A stretch of DNA of 64,000 nucleotides from MVYY01 sp012517575 (GCA_031629035.1 JAVLUG010000001.1:62001-126000); one strand, 5' to 3'; numbered from the stretch's first letter, positions 8,781 to 18,427 are shown. Numbers and translations: made by a program. Notes: generated by a model not told the origin, from the sequence alone.

Positions 8781-10307
8781 TTATTGATGCTGAGGGCGAA
8801 GTAAATCATTGACGGTTTTCACCGGATTAAAAGTTTCAATCGGTACTTCAACAAAAACGGTATTCCAGTCGCTCATGGAACCGTTCCAAAGACCCGGAAG
8901 TTCCAATGCTTTCAGTTCTTTTCCGTTTTTCGACTTAATGGAAATAAATCCCGTATTTTTATCCACATATTGCATTAAATCAAATTTTTCGCCCTTGTAA
9001 TTTTTAACCGAACAAACCAAATCTACAGGATTAAAATGGGTAGAATTTTCCATTTTTTGTTTATCTTCCTGATTATTCAAATTGATTTGTGAACTTTCCA
9101 AAATTTGAGGAGAAACTGTTCCATCATTATTTATGGTGAGAAACGGTCCACCTCCCGGTTCCCCCGTATTTTTTACCATTCCGCAAACTCTGATAGGTCG
9201 ATTCAGTTTTCGAATAAGATATTTTTTTAATGTATCCGCGCCAAAAGAATTGGCTTCGGGATGATAAATACAAAGAGTGCTTTCTGTGAATCGAAGCATT
9301 TCTTTTAAACGATCTTCGGTTAAATAATTGTTTTCCAATTCTTTCAAATAATCAAAACACTTTTGTTGCACATCTATTAAAATGCCGGCAATAATTTTTT
9401 TGTATTTTACGGTAATTTCCTTAAAGAAGTCGGGCACCACATTGTCAATGTTTTTAATAAAAATAATATCGGCAAACAAGTCGTTTAAGTTTTCCAGTAA
9501 AGCGCCATGCCCTCCGGGACGAAATACCAGTTTCCCGTTTTCCCTGAAAGGACGATTATTCATATCGACTGCCAAAGTGTCGGTACTGGATTTTTGCTCC
9601 GAAAAACTTACATGGTAACGTACATTGAACTTTTGCTGATATTTTTCCAAAGTTTCCCGAATGTGTTTTTCAAATAAGGCTTTGTGCTGATGCGAAACTG
9701 TAAAATGGATGTTTACATCATTGGCAGCATTGGCTGCATACAAAGCTCCTTCAACCAAATGCTCTTGAACCGGAGTCCTTTTTTCGTCGGGATAGGAATG
9801 AAAAAGTAACAGACCTTTCGGGAGAAATCCATAATTCAAACCTTTTTCGAGTAGCAAATTTTCCACTACTGCTTTCAGTTTGTTGTTTTTTATCAATTCT
9901 GCAATCGTTGCTCCTTCATTTTTCAGGCAAGCTTTATTCAGTTCTTCATAAAAGGCAAATTTCTCAATCTGACTGAAAAATTCTTTCACTGAAGATTTTT
10001 GAGGTGCTTCTGAATCGCTTTCCAGAAATTCGTACAAATCTTTAAACATTCGGGAAGCAGCTCCGGAAGCCGGAACAAATTTAACAATATTCACTCCTTC
10101 TTTTTGTCGGTAACTTTCCCATTTGTTGATATAAAAATTTCCTTTTTCATTATCTACAACTGTAATTCCTTTACCAATTACGGCCGGTGCTACAATTTTT
10201 AAAAAAGGAAATCCGGTTTCAAAAAAATGCAATTGCTCTTCGATTTGCTCTTTGCTTATTCCTTTTTCTTGTAATATCAATTCATCAGAGGGCAAAAGTA
10301 CTTCCAT
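8781..10307 (-). CDS. DUF4301 family protein, nucleotidyltransferase-like
   Basis: A 508-residue cytosolic protein that I recognise as the Bacteroidetes family DUF4301; its function is not established. What can be seen suggests a sugar-nucleotide-transferase-type fold: an early glycine-rich loop (VPASGAASRMFKDL, about residues 79-92) resembling the nucleotide loop of pyrophosphorylases, a long central part with KGLLLFHSYPD, a RPGGHGALLENLNDL motif and a DIIFIKNIDNVVPD strand like the metal-binding segment of that clan. The C-terminal third includes a VCGMVKNTGEPGGGPF motif. It has no signal peptide or membrane segment. It is the last gene of a minus-strand run, 76 bp after the lipoprotein gene. 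The nucleotidyltransferase assignment is inference. Confidence 0.7.
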   Translation of the reverse strand: MEVLLPSDELILQEKGISKEQIEEQLHFFETGFPFLKIVAPAVIGKGITVVDNEKGNFYINKWESYRQKEGVNIVKFVPASGAASRMFKDLYEFLESDSEAPQKSSVKEFFSQIEKFAFYEELNKACLKNEGATIAELIKNNKLKAVVENLLLEKGLNYGFLPKGLLLFHSYPDEKRTPVQEHLVEGALYAANAANDVNIHFTVSHQHKALFEKHIRETLEKYQQKFNVRYHVSFSEQKSSTDTLAVDMNNRPFRENGKLVFRPGGHGALLENLNDLFADIIFIKNIDNVVPDFFKEITVKYKKIIAGILIDVQQKCFDYLKELENNYLTEDRLKEMLRFTESTLCIYHPEANSFGADTLKKYLIRKLNRPIRVCGMVKNTGEPGGGPFLTINNDGTVSPQILESSQINLNNQEDKQKMENSTHFNPVDLVCSVKNYKGEKFDLMQYVDKNTGFISIKSKNGKELKALELPGLWNGSMSDWNTVFVEVPIETFNPVKTVNDLLRPQHQ

Positions 10308-10383
10308 AATTCTTTTATTTTAAATGTTGGTTATTTGTAGTTTGAGATAAACTTTAAGATTTATGATTTGGTTTTCAAAAAAA

Positions 10384-11409
10384 TTATTCTCCCAACTGCA
10401 ATTTCAGCTGTTCAATTTCATTTTTTCGTTTGATCAGTTCGTTGTAATAATTGCTGATTCGTTCCAATGTATCAAAATCAATGATGGATGCAGCAGAAAA
10501 ATAATGAAGCGATTGATCGGCATAAGCAATGGCATTATCCATATCGCCCAGAATTTCATAAGCAATGGCAATGTTGTTAGCAGCCTCACCTTTGAGTTTC
10601 TCGCTATCGGATTTGTTCATGGCTTTTTTCCACAATTCAATGGCCGAGTTCCAATTTCTCACATAAACAGAATCCATCGCTTGTCGCATCAACTTGTTGC
10701 CGGGATTGAAAAAATATCGATCGACTTTGTCCCAATATGGAATGAATCTTTTTACCGAATTTTTCCCTACATACAAAGCGCCATCAACCAATGCATCCCA
10801 TCGATTGGGCATTTGCTTCAAAGCTCTTTGGCGAGAATAATCTTGAGCTTCCCAATAAACGGTATCTTTAAATTGTAAAGAAACCGGTTTGGGCTGAGAA
10901 GGATAATAGATACTCCATTTTGACTTTAGAAAAATTTCATACGTGCTTAAATACTGACTCACGTCCTCGAGATAATATTCGGTCAGTACATCGGAAGCTT
11001 TGAGGCTGTCCAACGTCAGAATGACATCGCATTTATAGTTTTCACAAAGCTTTTTTACCATTTCGGCAGAAAGCTTTTCAGAAAAATTGTTTTTCGGAAA
11101 AATAGAATTGGGTTCTAACAGAACGGATGAAAAAAAACTGTTGTTGCCAAGTTCCTGAGCCAAAACACTTAAGCAGTAAATCGGCAAACTGTCGGTAGGA
11201 AGCGAAACGGTTTTTTGGGCTTTGTTATGTTCGTTTTCCAGTATTATTGTAGGCGTATTATTTGCTATTAACAGTCGGTTGACATTGGGTAAAAAAGCAA
11301 CTTTTGCCGGTCGGAGCACATCGAGCGTTGTGTAGAGCATATTTGAACAGGAACTGAGAAATAAAGCTCCAATAGAAAAACCGATAAATTTTAAAAAACT
11401 TTTTTTCAT
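10384..11409 (-). CDS. DUF6340-like lipoprotein with TPR-like C-terminus
   Basis: A 341-residue protein with a lipoprotein signal peptide; the lipobox is FLSSCSN with the cysteine at about residue 21. The body resembles the Bacteroidetes family DUF6340 (conserved RPAKVAFLPNVNRLLIANN near the start, then a CDVILTLDSLKASD strand). The last third holds a short TPR-like helical pair (NWNSAIELWKKAM, then AANNIAIAYEILGDMDNAIAYADQSL). It is probably tethered to the inner leaflet of the outer membrane or to the surface. No catalytic motif is visible and its role is unknown. Confidence 0.7.
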   Translation of the reverse strand: MKKSFLKFIGFSIGALFLSSCSNMLYTTLDVLRPAKVAFLPNVNRLLIANNTPTIILENEHNKAQKTVSLPTDSLPIYCLSVLAQELGNNSFFSSVLLEPNSIFPKNNFSEKLSAEMVKKLCENYKCDVILTLDSLKASDVLTEYYLEDVSQYLSTYEIFLKSKWSIYYPSQPKPVSLQFKDTVYWEAQDYSRQRALKQMPNRWDALVDGALYVGKNSVKRFIPYWDKVDRYFFNPGNKLMRQAMDSVYVRNWNSAIELWKKAMNKSDSEKLKGEAANNIAIAYEILGDMDNAIAYADQSLHYFSAASIIDFDTLERISNYYNELIKRKNEIEQLKLQLGE

Positions 11410-11504
11410 TTGGCTTCAATTAATTTTATTCATAAATCAAACGAAAATTGCCACATTAAATTTGTATCCAAATAATTTTACTTTCTCAATTTTCTGTATG
11501 TTTT

Positions 11505-12251
11505 TCAAATTTCCAGTTCCAGCCCGTCATAAGCCAAATGAATATGCGGCGGAAGTACCGAATTTATTTCGTTATGTCGTCCCATATCGTGACTGATATG
11601 AGTAAAATAGGTTTCTTTGGCATTAATTTTTTCTGATAATTCAATGGCTTCAGACAAAGATAAATGAGAAATATGTTTAAAGGGTCGCAAGGCATTTATT
11701 ATTAAAACATCCAACTGTTGAAGTTGTTCAACAGCTTTTTCATCCAACGTTTTGACGTCGGTCAAGTAGGCCATTTTACCGATACGGAATCCAAAAATGG
11801 GCAAATTGGCATGCATAACGCGCACAGGTTGAACTTGTAAACCATCAAGAGAAAATTCTTCTTCGTTAATTTCATGAAGAAACAGTTCCGGTACGCCCGG
11901 ATAACGTTTATCTCCAAAACAATAAGGCATATTTCGCTCTATGACTTTTAAAACTCTTTTTTCGCCGTACAAATGAGAAGGTCCAAGCGGACGAAGGTCG
12001 TCCAGACCGCCAATATGGTCGTAATGTTCGTGGGTAAGCAAAATACCGGTTAAGTTGTGAATGCGGTAATTCAATAACTGCTGACGTAAATCGGGGCCGC
12101 AGTCAATTAAAATTTTGGTGTTTTTTTCACTTACCAGCAAAGAAGAACGCAGACGTTGATCTTTTATGTTGGTAGAAGTGCAGGTGTAACAGTTGCATCC
12201 AATCTGTGGAACTCCTGTAGAAGTGCCGGTGCCTAATAACAAAACTTTCAT
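11505..12251 (-). CDS. MBL-fold phosphodiesterase, PhnP-like
   Basis: A 248-residue metallo-beta-lactamase-fold hydrolase. The N-terminus LGTGTSTGVPQIGCNC with a following CTS matches the structural zinc cysteines of PhnP, the cyclic ribose phosphate phosphodiesterase; the catalytic HEHYDH motif lies at about residues 75-80, a LTDVKTL aspartate strand follows and a terminal THISHDMGRH holds the last ligands. It probably cleaves a cyclic phosphodiester in the cytosol, but the rest of the phosphonate pathway is absent, so the substrate in this organism is unknown. Its first codons overlap the end of the upstream methyltransferase gene by 4 bp, so the two are translated as a pair. Confidence 0.85.
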   Translation of the reverse strand: MKVLLLGTGTSTGVPQIGCNCYTCTSTNIKDQRLRSSLLVSEKNTKILIDCGPDLRQQLLNYRIHNLTGILLTHEHYDHIGGLDDLRPLGPSHLYGEKRVLKVIERNMPYCFGDKRYPGVPELFLHEINEEEFSLDGLQVQPVRVMHANLPIFGFRIGKMAYLTDVKTLDEKAVEQLQQLDVLIINALRPFKHISHLSLSEAIELSEKINAKETYFTHISHDMGRHNEINSVLPPHIHLAYDGLELEI

Positions 12252-13594
12252 ATTTCCAATAATTCTTCAATTTTCATTCTTATTCTCCATTCCTGAGGAT
12301 ATAAATTGTTGCATCGCTGCCCCATATTTTTAACCCAACCCAAAGAAACGCCTTTGTAAAGAAGCAATAAAAAGCCCTTTTTGTCGGAAGCGATTTGAAT
12401 ATTTTCTTTTTTAAGATAGCGAACGGCTGTTGCATAATCAATTTCAAGCGTATCGATGGCGTTCAAGTCGATTTCTTTAGACAAAGCTGCTTGAGCAGAC
12501 GGAATAAAATCGGAATTTTTAAATTCGCCCAAATAAATGCCTGAAAGCAGGCATTTTAAATTGTTTTCTATGATAGAGATTTCTTTTAGTTTTGCCTTAC
12601 TTATTGCTCGTACACGATTGTTTTCCACCAAAATGTTCCATTTTTCCGGTTCAAGAAGTTTTATTCCAATATCAGTTTTAATTTTTTCTTCCGATTTTTT
12701 TTCGATTCTTTTTATCTTCCCATTTTTTTGTGGCGTGGGAGAAGTTTTGCGTAGAACCGAAATGAAAAAACCTTCACCTTTTATTTTATGTGGAAAAAAT
12801 CGATAACCGCCTTCCGTCTCCTGAATGCCATGAAAATTATGAATGTCCATTCTTAAAATTTCGGCGCCGAGTTCTTCGCAAATCCAGCCGATGTTTTTTT
12901 CATTCTCCTCACGATTGTAAGTGCAGGTACTGTAAACCAAAATGCCATCGGTTTTTAAAGTAACCCAGACCTCGGAGATAATTTTCCGTTGTCGGACGAC
13001 GCAATTTTCTACATTTGCCAATGACCATTCATCGATTGAAACAGGATTTTTTCTGAACATTCCTTCTCCTGAACAGGGCGCATCTACTAAAACGACATCG
13101 AAAAAACCGGGAAGATTTATAAAATCGGATGGTTGATTGTTGGTAACCACAACATTGGCATTTCCCCATTTTGCAACATTTTCGGCCAGAATATAAGCTC
13201 TCGAACGATTAATTTCGTTGCTGATTAACAAAGCATTTTCGTTTAAATATTGAGACACGAGAGTTGTTTTTCCACCCGGTGCAGCACACAAGTCAAGCAC
13301 GGTTTCAACCTGTGGAAAAAATTGTTTCTGACATTGGTGGAGAAACATGGAGCTGGCTTCCTGAACATAATATATACCGGCATGAAAATACGGATCGACA
13401 GTAAAAACAGGGCGTTCGTTCAAGTAAAATCCGTCTTCACACCACGGTACTTGATCGGTGGAAGGATGATATTCAATTTTGTTGTTTGCTCTGATACTCA
13501 CCGGACCCGTTTTTTCCAATGCTGCTCTGAACAAAGCGAATTCCTCTCCCAGTAAAACTTGCATTCTTTTTTCAAAATCCGGCGAAAGATTCAT
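12248..13594 (-). CDS. RsmF-like rRNA (cytosine-C5) methyltransferase
   Basis: A 448-residue SAM-dependent RNA m5C methyltransferase of the NOL1/NOP2/Sun family, cytosolic and acting on rRNA (16S is likely, by analogy with RsmB/RsmF). Visible motifs are the SAM loop LDLCAAPGGKTT (about 101-112), the DAPCSGEGMF motif with one conserved cysteine (about 172) and the STCTYNREENE motif with the catalytic cysteine (about 224). The C-terminal part from about residue 290 is a PUA-like extension as found in RsmF, with GVSLGWVK near the end. A TAATTTTG -7 box lies shortly upstream on the minus strand. It overlaps the PhnP-like gene by 4 bp. Confidence 0.92.
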   Translation of the reverse strand: MNLSPDFEKRMQVLLGEEFALFRAALEKTGPVSIRANNKIEYHPSTDQVPWCEDGFYLNERPVFTVDPYFHAGIYYVQEASSMFLHQCQKQFFPQVETVLDLCAAPGGKTTLVSQYLNENALLISNEINRSRAYILAENVAKWGNANVVVTNNQPSDFINLPGFFDVVLVDAPCSGEGMFRKNPVSIDEWSLANVENCVVRQRKIISEVWVTLKTDGILVYSTCTYNREENEKNIGWICEELGAEILRMDIHNFHGIQETEGGYRFFPHKIKGEGFFISVLRKTSPTPQKNGKIKRIEKKSEEKIKTDIGIKLLEPEKWNILVENNRVRAISKAKLKEISIIENNLKCLLSGIYLGEFKNSDFIPSAQAALSKEIDLNAIDTLEIDYATAVRYLKKENIQIASDKKGFLLLLYKGVSLGWVKNMGQRCNNLYPQEWRIRMKIEELLEI

Positions 13595-13808
13595 GCGATA
13601 TGAAATTGTGGGTTGTATGTTGCAAAATTAGTCTTTTTTGTGTAATTAAGACAGGAGTTTTAAAATGGATACGTGATATTTTTTAAAAACAATACTTAAT
13701 TGATGATTGGAGGATTCATCCAAAAAAAAAATTCAGAAAATCAGATTTAAAAAAAGCAGCGAATTTTATCTCACTGCCTTTCAATTCCTTTTTTCCTTTT
13801 CCAGTTTG

Positions 13809-14069
13809 TTAAGCTTCTTCTTTCCCTAAAATTCGTAAAGCAGCTTCGAGAATGTCAGTGTTGTCCAACATAACTATACCACCATCAGGTCCCGGTTCAA
13901 TGTGAATGCCACAACTCTGGCCATCTTTGTAATTGTGACCGCCAAAATAATTTCTTACTGTTTCAATATCCAACTCAAGTTCTTCGGCGATCCGGCTCAG
14001 GCTCCCGTGAGGAAGAGCATCTTTAATTCTACGCAGTTCGTTGAATGTTATCGTTTTTGTCATGACCAT
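13809..14069 (-). CDS. Small conserved DNA-binding-like protein
   Basis: An 86-residue soluble protein. Residues about 8-45 read as a helix-turn-helix (FNELRRIKDALPHGSLSRIAEEL followed by DIETVRNYF); the rest is a short glycine-rich segment ending with a helix (NTDILEAALRILGKEEA). It has the look of a small conserved Bacteroidetes protein annotated as DNA-binding, but its target is unknown. Two ATG codons are possible, at 14069 and 14063; the gene ends 200 bp before the methyltransferase start on the same strand. Confidence 0.7.
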   Translation of the reverse strand: MVMTKTITFNELRRIKDALPHGSLSRIAEELELDIETVRNYFGGHNYKDGQSCGIHIEPGPDGGIVMLDNTDILEAALRILGKEEA

Positions 14070-14339
14070 TAAGTATTAGATGTTTATAATTTTTACTTCG
14101 TTTTACGCTCTAAATTTAGGATATTCTTTTAATATGAAAAAACTTTTTTTGAAAATTTCACGGAAAAAATTGAATTTTTAATTTGATATACTTAAAAAAT
14201 TGTATTTCAATAATTTATATTTTTTACTTTATTCTTTTTTTAATATTGACTTAACATCATTGTAATTAAAACGTTTACAAAATTTTTTTGTTGTGATAAC
14301 TCGATATTTTTAAAAGTTATTTGTTGTCAATTCATTTTT

Positions 14340-14370
14340 TTTGGATACAGTTGATTTTTAATTAATTTTG
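14340..14370 (+). promoter_or_regulatory. Consensus promoter of the glycosyltransferase gene
   Basis: TTTG at 14340-14343, a 19-base spacer and TAATTTTG at 14363-14370 match the Bacteroidetes consensus exactly. The start codon is 43 bases downstream. The rest of the 344-bp gap (14070-14339) is extremely AT-rich and shows no other feature I can support. Confidence 0.75.
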
Positions 14371-14413
14371 TGAACGTTAAAAATATTCCGATAATTTCTC
14401 AATTCCTTTTGAA

Positions 14414-15322
14414 ATGCTTTCCATTTTGATTCCGGTATATAATTATTCGGTTGTGCGTCTTGTCTGTGAATTGCACCGGCAGGCCGAACAACTTTTCATT
14501 GATTTTGAAATCATTGTCATGGAAGACGGTTCCTCTGAACGCTTGGAAGAGAACAGACAAATTGATGAATTGAGTTTTTGCAAATATATTGTTTTAGAGA
14601 AAAATATTGGCAGATCGGGCATTAGAAATCGTTTGGCTGACATGGCAAAATATGGTCACTTGCTTTTTCTCGATTGTGATGCCGAAGTTTGTTCTGCCTA
14701 TTTTGTCGAGAAATATGTTTCTTTTTGCAGGGAAGAATCTGTGGTGGTTGGTGGTACAGCCTACGATGAAAATTTTAACGATCCGGATTACAGTCTTCGG
14801 TTGAAATATGGTCGATTGCGCGAAGCTCGTCCTGCAACTCTACGAAACAAACTTGAATTGAATGGAAAATCAAATTTTTCAGCATTTAATTTTTTAATCG
14901 CAAAATCTATTTTTAACCGGATTCGCTTTGATGAAACCATTTCTGGCTACGGGCACGAAGATACACTTTTCGGTCATCAAATTCATGAATTGGGCTTTAC
15001 TGTTTTTCATATCGATAATCCGCTGATTCATAAGGGATTGGATAACAATCAGGTTTTTATGTCCAAAACCGAAGAAGGAATCCGAAATCTTTATTTTTTG
15101 TTCCAAACCGGTCGATATCCTTTCCTCGCCAAAGAATCCAGTTTGCTGAATTCGTTTCTGACTTTGAAAAAAATGTCGCTTATCGATTTTTTTTCATGGT
15201 TATATCAGATTTTTCGGCATCCGCTTTACACAAATCTTTGTTCCTCAAATCCTTCCTTATTTTTATTCGATTTATACAAGCTTCTTTATTTTTGCCACTA
15301 TTCCAAAAAAATGACAAGATGA
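14414..15322 (+). CDS. Family 2 glycosyltransferase
   Basis: A 302-residue GT-A fold glycosyltransferase that transfers a sugar from a nucleotide donor. The sequence opens directly with the donor strand LSILIPVYNYS, has MEDGSSE at about residue 36, a metal-binding LFLDCDAE (a DxD variant) at about 90, and the catalytic-region GYGHEDTLFG at about 179. There is no transmembrane anchor apart from aromatic-rich C-terminal helices. The acceptor is unknown; no polysaccharide gene cluster surrounds it. It stands alone ahead of groES with its own promoter. Confidence 0.88.
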   Translation: MLSILIPVYNYSVVRLVCELHRQAEQLFIDFEIIVMEDGSSERLEENRQIDELSFCKYIVLEKNIGRSGIRNRLADMAKYGHLLFLDCDAEVCSAYFVEKYVSFCREESVVVGGTAYDENFNDPDYSLRLKYGRLREARPATLRNKLELNGKSNFSAFNFLIAKSIFNRIRFDETISGYGHEDTLFGHQIHELGFTVFHIDNPLIHKGLDNNQVFMSKTEEGIRNLYFLFQTGRYPFLAKESSLLNSFLTLKKMSLIDFFSWLYQIFRHPLYTNLCSSNPSLFLFDLYKLLYFCHYSKKMTR

Positions 15323-15489
15323 CAGAAATTGACTATTGTCTCTTTTGTGTTTTTTCTGTCAAAACTGTCAATATCAACTTATTCTTCATCAGGCACACAT
15401 TTTGAAAGGTACTCAAGCGAAAATATTTATTTTGTCAAAAAACAAGAGTATATAAATTAATTTATTAACCATTTAAAAATTTGTGTGAT

Positions 15490-15762
15490 ATGAATATTAA
15501 ACCTTTAGCAGACCGTGTGTTGGTAAAACCTGCTCCGGCAGAAGAAAAAACTTCGAGTGGAATTATTATTCCCGATTCAGCTAAGGAAAAGCCACTGAAA
15601 GGAGAAGTGGTAGCTGTTGGAAAAGGAACAAAAGATGAAGAAATGATTGTTGCAGTAGGAAACTCTGTGTTGTATGGCAAATATGCCGGTACTGAGCTGG
15701 AATGGGATGGTGAAAAATATCTCATCATGCGTCAGTCGGATATTATGGCAATCATTGATTAA
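15490..15762 (+). CDS. groES: Co-chaperonin GroES
   Basis: A 90-residue GroES, the heptameric lid of the GroEL chamber. The N-terminus NIKPLADRVLVKPAPAEEKT and the mobile loop SGIIIPDSAKEKP are typical, followed by GEVVAVGKG and a C-terminal YLIMRQSDIMAII. The frame is open from a TTG at 15481, but the ATG at 15490 gives the usual start. groEL follows 75 bp downstream. No CIRCE inverted repeat is visible upstream, so HrcA control is not supported. Confidence 0.97.
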   Translation: MNIKPLADRVLVKPAPAEEKTSSGIIIPDSAKEKPLKGEVVAVGKGTKDEEMIVAVGNSVLYGKYAGTELEWDGEKYLIMRQSDIMAIID

Positions 15763-15837
15763 ATCAAACAAACCTGATAATTAAAAAATTAAATAGTAAT
15801 TTTTAAAGAAAAATCAATTATTAAATTATAAAAGAAT

Positions 15838-17466
15838 ATGGCTAAAGAAATTTTATATAACCACGATGCTCGTGAGCAACTCAAGAAAGGTGTTGACGAA
15901 TTGGCTAACGCAGTAAAAGTAACACTGGGACCTAAAGGAAGAAATGTCATTATCGAAAAAAAATTTGGTGCACCTCATATAACCAAAGATGGTGTAACAG
16001 TTGCAAAAGAAATTGAATTGGAAGAGCCTTTCCAAAACTTGGGTGCTCAACTTTTAAAAGAAGTTGCTTCCAAAACAAGCGATGATGCTGGTGATGGAAC
16101 AACCACTGCTACCGTGTTGGCTCAAGCCATAGTAAGCGTGGGCTTGAAAAATGTAACAGCCGGCGCCAATCCAATGGATTTGAAACGAGGAATCGACAAA
16201 GCTGTTTCTCAAGTAGTTAAACACATTGCTTCGCAATCGAAAAAAGTAGACGACGATTATAACAAAATCGAACAGGTTGCTACCGTATCGGCCAACAACG
16301 ACTCCGAAATCGGTAAATTGATTGCTGATGCCATGCGCAAGGTTTCAAAAGATGGTGTCATTACCATTGAAGAAGCAAAAGGAACTGAAACTACCATAGA
16401 ATTGGTGGAAGGAATGCAATTCGATCGGGGTTACATATCGGCTTACTTCGTAACAAATACCGAAAAGATGCTGGTTGAAATGGAGAAACCATACATTTTG
16501 CTTTGCGACAAAAAAATATCCAATTTCAAAGAATTACTTCCTGTTCTTGAACCAGTAGCACAATCTGGTCGTTCATTGCTGATTATTGCCGAAGATGTTG
16601 ATAGCGAAGCTCTTACAACGTTGGTTGTGAATCGTCTTCGTGGTTCTTTGAAAGTTTGTGCAGTAAAAGCGCCCGGTTTTGGCGATCGCAGAAAAGAAAT
16701 GCTCGAAGATATAGCCATCTTGACCAATGGTGTTGTAATCAGCGAAGAAAAAGGTTTGCAGCTTGAAAAAGCTACAATGGACATGCTGGGAACCGCCGAT
16801 AAAATTACCGTTGACAAAGACAACACGACCATTGTAAATGGTGCCGGTTCAAAAGATGCCATCGCAGCTCGTGTGAGTCAAATTAAGTCGCAGATTGCCA
16901 ATACAACATCCGATTACGATCGCGAAAAATTGCAGGAACGTTTGGCCAAATTGGCAGGCGGAGTAGCAGTGTTGTATGTAGGTGCTCCTTCGGAAGTTGA
17001 AATGAAGGAAAAGAAAGATCGTGTTGATGATGCATTGCATGCTACACGTGCAGCCATCGAAGAAGGTATCGTTCCGGGTGGAGGCGTTGCCTATATTCGT
17101 GCTATAGAAGCTCTCGAAAGTTTGAAGGGTGAGAATGAAGACGAAGAAACAGGTATCGAAATTGTAAAACGTGCTATTGAAGAACCACTTCGTCAGATTG
17201 CATTTAATGCAGGAAAAGAAGGTGCTGTCATTGTAAATAATGTAAAAGAAGGTAAAGGAGATTTTGGTTACAATGCACGTACCGAAAAATTTGAAAACTT
17301 CTTTGAAACAGGAGTGCTCGATCCTGCTAAAGTTACACGAATTGCACTCGAAAATGCAGCTTCTGTAGCCGGTATGTTCCTGACAACTGAATGTGTCATC
17401 ACTGAAAAGAAAGAAGAAAATCCGGTTCCTCAAATGCCCGGCGGAGGAATGGGAGATATGATGTAA
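15838..17466 (+). CDS. groL: Chaperonin GroEL
   Basis: A 542-residue Hsp60 chaperonin, ATP-driven protein folding in the cytosol as a double heptamer ring. Typical elements are the start AKEILYNHDAREQLKKGV, the nucleotide loop TLGPKGRNV, the DGTTTATVLAQAIV segment, VEGMQFDRGYISAYFVT, the GGGVAYIRA segment and the GGM-rich tail ending GGGMGDMM. It is the usual length. It forms an operon with groES and is closed by a terminator. Confidence 0.98.
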   Translation: MAKEILYNHDAREQLKKGVDELANAVKVTLGPKGRNVIIEKKFGAPHITKDGVTVAKEIELEEPFQNLGAQLLKEVASKTSDDAGDGTTTATVLAQAIVSVGLKNVTAGANPMDLKRGIDKAVSQVVKHIASQSKKVDDDYNKIEQVATVSANNDSEIGKLIADAMRKVSKDGVITIEEAKGTETTIELVEGMQFDRGYISAYFVTNTEKMLVEMEKPYILLCDKKISNFKELLPVLEPVAQSGRSLLIIAEDVDSEALTTLVVNRLRGSLKVCAVKAPGFGDRRKEMLEDIAILTNGVVISEEKGLQLEKATMDMLGTADKITVDKDNTTIVNGAGSKDAIAARVSQIKSQIANTTSDYDREKLQERLAKLAGGVAVLYVGAPSEVEMKEKKDRVDDALHATRAAIEEGIVPGGGVAYIRAIEALESLKGENEDEETGIEIVKRAIEEPLRQIAFNAGKEGAVIVNNVKEGKGDFGYNARTEKFENFFETGVLDPAKVTRIALENAASVAGMFLTTECVITEKKEENPVPQMPGGGMGDMM

Positions 17467-17490
17467 TTTAATAAAGTTCTCGATATATTT

Positions 17491-17529
17491 AAAAACTCTG
17501 GAAACTGCTATGTTTCCGGAGTTTTTTTG
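17491..17529 (+). terminator. Terminator of groES-groEL
   Basis: AAAAACTCTGGAAAC pairs with GTTTCCGGAGTTTTT over a 6-base loop, with one G-T pair, followed by more T. It lies 25 bases after the groEL stop. Confidence 0.92.
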
Positions 17530-17536
17530 TTAATTA

Positions 17537-17955
17537 AACCCAGCTTACGCATTCAAAAATTTTAAATATCATTTCTGTAACTCAATGAACTATGTACCTT
17601 AACGCGAGTTTGGTATAACGATTTACCTGCTTTGATCATATAAAAAGTTGATAATTAATAAGATAATAAAGTTTATTTTTGTTGTTGATTAACGTTACTA
17701 AGGTTTTTATTAAAATAACGGGGCGCGTTTTCTGAATATAAAGACTTTATTTGATACAACTAACCTTCGTAACATGTGAATACTTCCTTTTCATCAACCT
17801 TATTACCTTATTTATAATTACTTGTAATATATTCATATTTATCTATCGAACTCACGTTAACTTATTCATTATAAACAATTAGGCTAAATTCCGAACTTTA
17901 TAGACTGACTTACAATTAGTTTTAACCGTGTTTTCTCTAATGCTGAATCTGGGTT
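17537..17955 (+). repeat. Dispersed MITE-like element, copy B
   Basis: A 419-bp repeat starting AACCCAGCTTACGCATT and ending AATGCTGAATCTGGGTT, so the ends are imperfect inverted repeats of about 17 bp. It begins 8 bases after the groEL terminator. It is collinear with copy C and with the reverse complement of copy A. Between 17956 and 18427 the sequence is AT-rich and non-coding; a TATCTTTG -7-like box at 18287-18294 has no good -33 box in front of it. Confidence 0.9.
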
Positions 17956-18427
17956 AAAATAAAGAAATGGCGTTGAGAATTTCTCAAATATTTTAGTTAT
18001 TCTCAGGCTTTCTTTCTAATAATCATCCACCGACAAATATTTGCGTGCATATTAAATCATACTTTTGTCAAAAAATTTCTCCTTTTTATCCAATTCAAAT
18101 CTTTCGGAGTTGCGATCCCTAATCGCTTGGTTATAAGTTTAAAAATCAATTTTTCTTTGTTATTGGTTTATAAATTGTTCAATTCATAAAAGTCTTTTCA
18201 ACCATTACTATCAAACAATACAATCGGGTATGTTAAATATAATTAATTTATTTGTGGAGTTTATAAAAAATAGGAATTTTTATTTTTATCTTTGAAGTGT
18301 TTTTTGAAATTTTATAAAAAACTTACAAAAACTAAAGATTTCATGTTTTAATAAATAATTTTAATTAATTCTACAAACTATCATTAAAAAGTGCAGCGTC
18401 AGCACGATAAAAACTGACGACAATGTT

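Noticed and set aside
14266..14279. A third kind of LacI-like site, TTAAAACGTTTACA, before the glycosyltransferase gene
   Set aside because: It shares only the AAACGTTT core with the other sites and the region is so AT-rich that such a match can arise by chance.
15323..15489. A CIRCE or HrcA operator before groES
   Set aside because: No TTAGCACTC/GAGTGCTAA inverted repeat is present in the gap.
16443..16862. Long minus-strand reading frames opposite groEL and other conserved genes
   Set aside because: They are antisense shadows of strongly conserved coding regions and carry no recognisable domain.
18251..18294. A full promoter for the T9SS propeller gene at 18428
   Set aside because: TTTG and TATCTTTG are present but 32 bases apart, so only the -7-like box is noted.
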